Assembly: GCA_030144725.1 (NCBI GenBank)
Contig: JASKMD010000031.1
Span: 6,378,808-6,442,807 of the forward strand
Direction of reading: 5' to 3'
DNA: 64,000 nucleotides
Origin: Haematococcus lacustris
Lineage: Eukaryota > Chlorophyta > Chlorophyceae > Chlamydomonadales > Haematococcaceae
The translations under genes and the position numbers were made by a program. Positions 59,575 through 64,000 of the stretch are shown here, piece by piece; the first letter of the stretch is position 1; the number at the start of each line of letters is the position of its first letter. A model generated the notes under the pieces. The model searched no databases, was not told the origin of the DNA, and was given only the letters and a program-made list of their open reading frames with translations.

Positions 59575-60262
59575 GTACCGGGTCCTACCGACCCTGTACA
59601 GGGTCCTGGGCCACAGGGTTCTGCCGCACGGCTACAGGGTCCTACGACACACGTCTACAGGGTTCTGCCGCACGGCTACAGGGTCCTGCGACACATTCTC
59701 ACAGGGTTCTGCCGCACGGCTACAGGGTCCTGCGACGTTTGTCTACAGGGTCTTGCCGCACGCCTACAGGGTCCTGCTACATTAGGCTACAGGGTCCTGC
59801 CGCACGCCTACAGGGTCCTGCCACATTAGGCTACAGGGTTCTGCCGCACGCCTACAGGTTCCTACGACATATTCTCACAGGGTCCTGCCGCACGGCTACA
59901 GGGTCATACGACACAGTTTTACAGGGTCCTGCCGCACGGCTACAGGGTTCTGCGACACATTCTCACAGGGTTGTGCCGCACGGCTACAGGGTCGTACGAT
60001 ACACGTCTACAGGGTTCTGCCGCACGGCTACAGGGTCTTACGACACACGTCTACAGGGTTCTGCCGCACGGCTACAGGGTCTTACATTAAAGTTTCACAG
60101 GGTCCTGCCGCACGGCTACAGGGTTCTGCGACACATTCTCACAGGGTTCTGCCGCACGGCTACAGGGTCCTACGACATATTCCCACAGGGTCCTGCCGCA
60201 CGGCTACAGGTTCCTACGACACACGTTCACAGGGTCCTGCCACACGCCTACAGGGTCCTGCC
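59575..60262 (+). repeat. 44-bp satellite, left arm
   Basis: About 15 units of roughly 44 bp, each with two CTACAGGG cores (CTACAGGGTTCTGCCGCACG, then CTACAGGGTCCT). The same family is in the opposite orientation at 63050-63630. Confidence 0.9.
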
Positions 60263-60535
60263 ACAACGTATGCAACGACGCCCGAACACCTTGCAACACC
60301 ACAACAAACGGCATGTATTGCTGGTGCTAAGCACATGCATTGATGCAAGGTGACAACACCACACAACAACACCACACAACATCACTACAACAACAACACA
60401 ACGACTCATGCATTGCTCACCACCTATGCCATGTGCACAACCACAAGGACTGGCTGGACCTCATTGCTATGGGCTAACACCTCATCACTTTGCCTTGCTG
60501 TCTATGCCCCATGGCACCAAATCAGGCTGGGGTAG
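60263..60535. other. No gene recognised; AC/AAC-rich stretch
   Basis: 60352-60400 is rich in CAACAACACC. Nothing else was supported. Confidence 0.4.
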
Positions 60536-60690
60536 GCTAGGCTAGGCTGGGCTAGCCTGGGGTAGGCTAGGCTAGGGTAGGCTAGGGTAGGCTAGCCTAG
60601 GCAAGGCTAGCCTGGGGTAGGCTAGGCTAGGCCAGGCTGGGGTAGGCTAGGCTAGGCTAGGCTGGGGTAGGCTGGGTTAGGCTTGGCTCC
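60536..60690. repeat. GGCTA/GGCTGGGGTA repeat
   Basis: Irregular repeats of GGCTAGGCTA and GGCTGGGGTAGGCTA, about 150 bp. Confidence 0.85.
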
Positions 60691-60855
60691 AGGTTGCCCA
60701 CTCCAGGTTGCCCGCTCCAGGCTGCCCGCTTCAGGCTGCCCGCTCTAGGCTGCCCGCTCCAGGCTGCCCGCTCCAGGCTGCCCGCTCCATGCTGCCCGCT
60801 CCATGCTGCCCACTCCGGGCTGCCCGCTCCAGGCTGCCCGCTCCATGCTGCTACG
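60691..60855. repeat. 15-bp CAGGCTGCCCGCTCC repeat
   Basis: About ten copies of (C/A)(A/T)GGCTGCCCGCTCC with a 15-bp period. Confidence 0.88.
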
Positions 60856-63040
60856 CCAAGGGCTGCTGGGTGCCATTGGGTGGGGGAGAGGAGAGAAGAG
60901 GGGAGGAGGGGAGGGGGGAGGAGGGGAGGAGGGTAGGTAGGTGGCAGACTTGGAAGTGGTGGTGGTGGGCTTGGGCAGGGAAGGGGGAAGGGGGAAGGGG
61001 GCAAGGGGCAGCAGTGTGACCATCAGACCTGCGGCAGCAAGAGGCATCCTTGCATTTAGGCTTGGCATTGGGGACCACTCATGTGCAGGGACTGGCCACT
61101 TACAGTTATGCTCCATGTCACGACGCCGGGGGAGGGTACGGGGTACGAGGAGGGTACGGTCCTTGCTGGCTCCTTGTTTGTTGCTGCTCTACCGCCATGC
61201 TTGCAATCAACCCGGCCATGCTTCACCTGCCATGCTCCGGCTGTCGACAACTGCAATCAAACATCAGCCAGCAAGCAGATGGATTAGGACATGCATGACC
61301 AGAACCGGGCAGGCTAGGCTGACACCTCCCAAGCATGTGCACTCACCGGAAGTCCTGGCTGCCGCTCCAAGCGCCTCCTACCTGCTGCTCTTGGCTGCTA
61401 CTCTTGCTTTCTGCTCATGGCTGCAGGGGAGGGGAGGGGAGGGGAGGGGAGGGGAGGGGAGGGGTGGGGTGGGGTGGGGTGGGGTGGGGTGGGGTGGGGT
61501 GGGGTGGGGTGGGGTGGGGTGGGGTGGGGTGGGGTGGGGTGGGGTGGGGTGGGGTGGGGTGGGGTGGGGTGGGGTGGGGTGGGGTGGGGTGGGGTGGGGT
61601 GGGGTGGGGTGGGGTGGGGTGGGGTGGGGTGGGGTGGGGTGGGGTGGGGTGGGGGGGGTGGGGTGGGGTGGGGTGGGGTGGGGTGGGGTGGGGTGGGGTG
61701 GGGTGGGGTGGGGTGGGGTGGGGTGGGGTGGGGTGGGGTGGGGTGGGGTGGGGTGGGGTGGGGTGGGGTGGGGTGGGGTGGGGTGGGGTGGGGTGGGGTG
61801 GGGTGAGGTGGGGTGGGGTGGGGTGGGGTGGGGTGGGGTGGGGTGGGGTGGGGTGGGGTGGGGTGGGGTGGGGGGGGTGGGGTGGGGTGGGGTGGGGTGG
61901 GGTGGGGTGGGGTGGGGTGGGGTGGGGTGGGGTGGGGTGGGGTGGGGTGGGGTGGGGAGGGGTGGGGTGGGCAAGGGGTGGGCGTGTGACCGTCACACCT
62001 GCAAGCAACAAGGGGCGTGCTCACGGTAAGGCTGGGCAATGGGGGCCACTGATGTGCAAGGGGCTGGCCACTCACTGTTATCTCCATGTGCCATTGCTGA
62101 ATCCTTGCTGCCTCCTTGTTGGCTGCTGCTCCTCCCTCCTGGCTGTGCCTCCTGGCTGTGGGGGGCATGGGCCTCTTGGCCTTGGCCAACCACTTGCCTT
62201 GCCCATGCCTCCTGGCTGCCACTCCTGGCTGCCGCTCCTAGCTGCTGCTCCTGGCTGCCGCTCCTGGCTGCTCCTCTTGGCTGCTCCTCTTGGTTGCGCC
62301 TCCTGGGGAGTGGTGGGTCTGGCAGGTGGTGCCACCAAGGGTGAGGGTGAGGGTGAGGATGACAGTCACCAAGGGTGAGGGTGAGGGTGAGGATGAGGAG
62401 GAGGTGAGGAGGGGGTGGAGCGATGGTCGCACGATGAGCGCACAAGGGGGAGCCAAGGGGTTCAGCATGGCAGTTACACAGTCCTTACCTCCATGTTCCT
62501 CCAGGCCTGGGTAAGGGTGAGGGAGAGGAGGAGGAGGGGGGTGTGAGGGAAGGAGGTGAGGAGGAGGAGGTGAGGGGGAGGAGGGAGAAGAGGCATGGGA
62601 AAGAAGAGTGGAGTGGAGGGGAGGGGAGAGGGAGGGGAGGGGGCCTGTTGCTCCTTGCTGCCACTCTGGCTGCTGAGCTGACCATCACACCTGCAGCAAA
62701 CAAGGGGCGTGCTAGGATGAGGAGGAGGCCACTGATGAGGAGGAGGCCACTGATGGGGAGGGTTAGGCTGGGCACAAGGGGTCACTTATGTGCGTGGGGC
62801 TAGCCACTCACTGCTTGCTCCATGCGGTCCCTTGATCATTCCTTAGGGGGAGGGAGAGGGGGAGTGGGGGATCTGGCAGGTGGTGGTGGGCAGTGTGGTA
62901 GGGAGGAGGGAGGAGGGAAGAGGGAGGAGGGAAGAGCGAAGAGGGAGGAGGGTACGCTTTAACTCTTGTCCGCCGCCCTGGCTGCCGCTGCTTGTTGCCG
63001 TTGTGGTTGCTGCTTCTGGCTGATGGAAGGTGCCACTGCG
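60856..63040. repeat. Degenerate higher-order repeat block, no gene
   Basis: A module with GTGTGACCATCAGACCTGC-like, CACTCATGTGCA-like and GGCCACTCAC-like blocks recurs at about 61010-61110, 61985-62095 and 62680-62820. Copies are separated by GT/GA-rich arrays (for example GGTGAGGGTGAGG at 62337-62400). Long open frames here are products of low complexity. Confidence 0.6.
61423..61968. repeat. (GGGGA)n then (GGGGT)n pentanucleotide array
   Basis: About 540 bp of almost pure pentamers: GGGGA units to 61463, then GGGGT. Slips to GGGGGGG occur near 61653 and 61872, and single GAGGT and GAGGG variants near 61805 and 61957. Strong G-quadruplex potential on the plus strand. Confidence 0.96.
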
Positions 63041-63049
63041 CCTTGGCAC

Positions 63050-63632
63050 CGAACCCTGTAGGCGTGCGGCAGGACCCTGTAGACAAACGTCGCAGGACCC
63101 TGTAGGCGTGCGGCAGAACCCTGTAGCCAAACGTCGCAGGACCCTGTAGGCGTGCGGCAGAACCCTGTAGCCAACCGTCGCAGGACCCTGTAGGCGTGCG
63201 GCAGAACCCTGTAGCCAAACGTCGCAGGACCCTGTAGGCGTGCGGCAGGACCCTGTAGCCAAACGTCGCAGGACCCTGTAGGCGTGCGGCAGAACCCTGT
63301 AGCCAAACGTCGCAGGACCCTGTAGGCGTGCGGCAGAACCCTGTAGCCAACCGTCGCAGGACCCTGTAGGCGTGCGGCAGAACCCTGTAGCCAAACGTCG
63401 CAGGACCCTGTAGGCGTGCGGCAGGACCCTGTAGCCAAACGTCGCAGGACCCTGTAGGCGTGCGGCAGAACCCTGTAGCCAAACGTCGCAGGACCCTGTA
63501 GGCGTGCGGCAGAACCCTGTAGCCAAACGTCGCAGGACCCTGTAGGCGTGCGGCAGGACCCTGTAGCCAATCGTCGCAGGACCCTGTAGGCGTGCGGCAG
63601 GACCCTGTAGACTAACGTCGCAGGACCCTGTG
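63050..63632 (-). repeat. 44-bp satellite, right arm (inverted to 59.6 kb array)
   Basis: About 13 copies of a 44-bp unit (CCAAACGTCGCAGGACCCTG, then TAGGCGTGCGGCAGAACCCT plus GTAG), period confirmed at 63127, 63171 and 63215. It is the reverse complement of the left arm. Confidence 0.93.
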
Positions 63633-64000
63633 TGCCAGAACCCTGTGGGTGTGCAGCAGGACACAGTAGGCCAGGACCCTGTGGTGCCAGGACCCTGTGA
63701 TGTGGTGCCCGGACCCTGTGGTGTGGTGCCAGGACCCTGTGTGCCAGGACCCTGTGGTGTGGTGCCAGGACCCTGTGGTGTCTGGACCCTGTGGTGTGGT
63801 GCTAGGACCCTGTAGGCCAGGACCCTGTGGTGTGGTGCCAGAACCCTGTAGGCCAAGACCTGGTGGTATGGTGCCCGGACCCTGTGGTGTGGTGCCAGAA
63901 CCCTGTAGGCCAGGACCCTGTGGTGAGGTGCCAGGACCCTGTGGTGTGGTGCCAGGACCCTGTGGTGTGGTGCCAGGACCCTGTAAGCCAGGACCCTGTG
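63633..64000. repeat. CAGGACCCTGTGGTGTGGTGC repeat to window end
   Basis: A related array with CAGGACCCTGT cores spaced 13-36 bp apart by GTGGTGC or AGGC. It runs off the right end of the window. Confidence 0.9.

Noticed and set aside
59575..60262. CRISPR-like array of regular repeats
   Set aside because: The spacers are themselves repeats of the same core, so it is a eukaryotic satellite, not direct repeats with unique spacers.
61335..62222. Long open frames on both strands through the GGGGT array
   Set aside because: They arise because a pentamer array with few stops stays open; the residues are only Gly/Val/Trp or Pro/His/Thr.
63633..64000. Telomere at the right end
   Set aside because: No TTTAGGG or TTTTAGGG tract is present; the CAGGACCCTGT repeats are not telomeric.

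Overview
The window looks like nuclear DNA of a chlorophyte green alga, most likely a member of the Chlamydomonadales. The evidence is GC-rich, intron-dense genes with short GT-AG introns, many CTG/CAG runs, and a non-LTR retrotransposon with the domain set of the Dualen (RandI) family described from Chlamydomonas. A Haematococcus-like species is a guess, not something the sequence proves. There are no bacterial operons, and no rRNA or tRNA gene that I can support.

Host genes. From left to right: a SMYD-type SET-domain methyltransferase (minus, 780-4063); a glutathione S-transferase whose seven exons join into a 215-residue protein (minus, 4724-7060); a GPKOW/MOS2-type G-patch and KOW splicing protein (minus, 8101-10439); a coiled-coil protein ending in a PB1-like domain (plus, 32726-35397); and a WD40-repeat protein (plus, about 35761-45657). 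The rest of the window is mostly mobile or satellite DNA.

Mobile DNA left of centre. A young Ty1/copia element (10476-16266, LTRs differing at one base, target-site duplication AGCCC) sits 36 bp upstream of the GPKOW start codon. Only 23 bp beyond its target-site duplication begins the 12-bp target-site duplication of a 13.7-kb full-length Dualen-like element (16307-30049). Its ORF2 has a cysteine-protease-like domain, APE endonuclease, RT, PHD finger, RNase H, CCHC knuckle and a PD-(D/E)XK-like C-terminus. Its very long ORF1 carries a 2A-like motif followed by a second cysteine-protease-like domain. ORF1 and ORF2 overlap across a decamer array that could switch the reading frame between them. 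A 603-bp element with a 13-bp target-site duplication (31782-32384) shares the same 3' tail and looks like a non-autonomous partner.

Fanzor relics. Two broken copies of a Fanzor/TnpB-like RuvC protein (the eukaryotic RNA-guided nuclease family) are present. One lies at 30277-31464 (plus). The other lies antisense in a large intron of the WD40 gene (39459-42975), with three in-frame stops and two large hexanucleotide expansions.

Right side. At 46734-58947 there is a four-level nest: a fragment of a Dualen-like element is split by a Ty3/gypsy chromovirus, whose integrase is split by a gag-plus-chromodomain deletion derivative, whose gag is split by a TA-duplicating DNA transposon. Each junction has a readable target-site duplication. 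From about 59 kb to the end the window is satellite-like: a 44-bp family in two opposite arms, a 540-bp GGGGT array, and degenerate longer modules.
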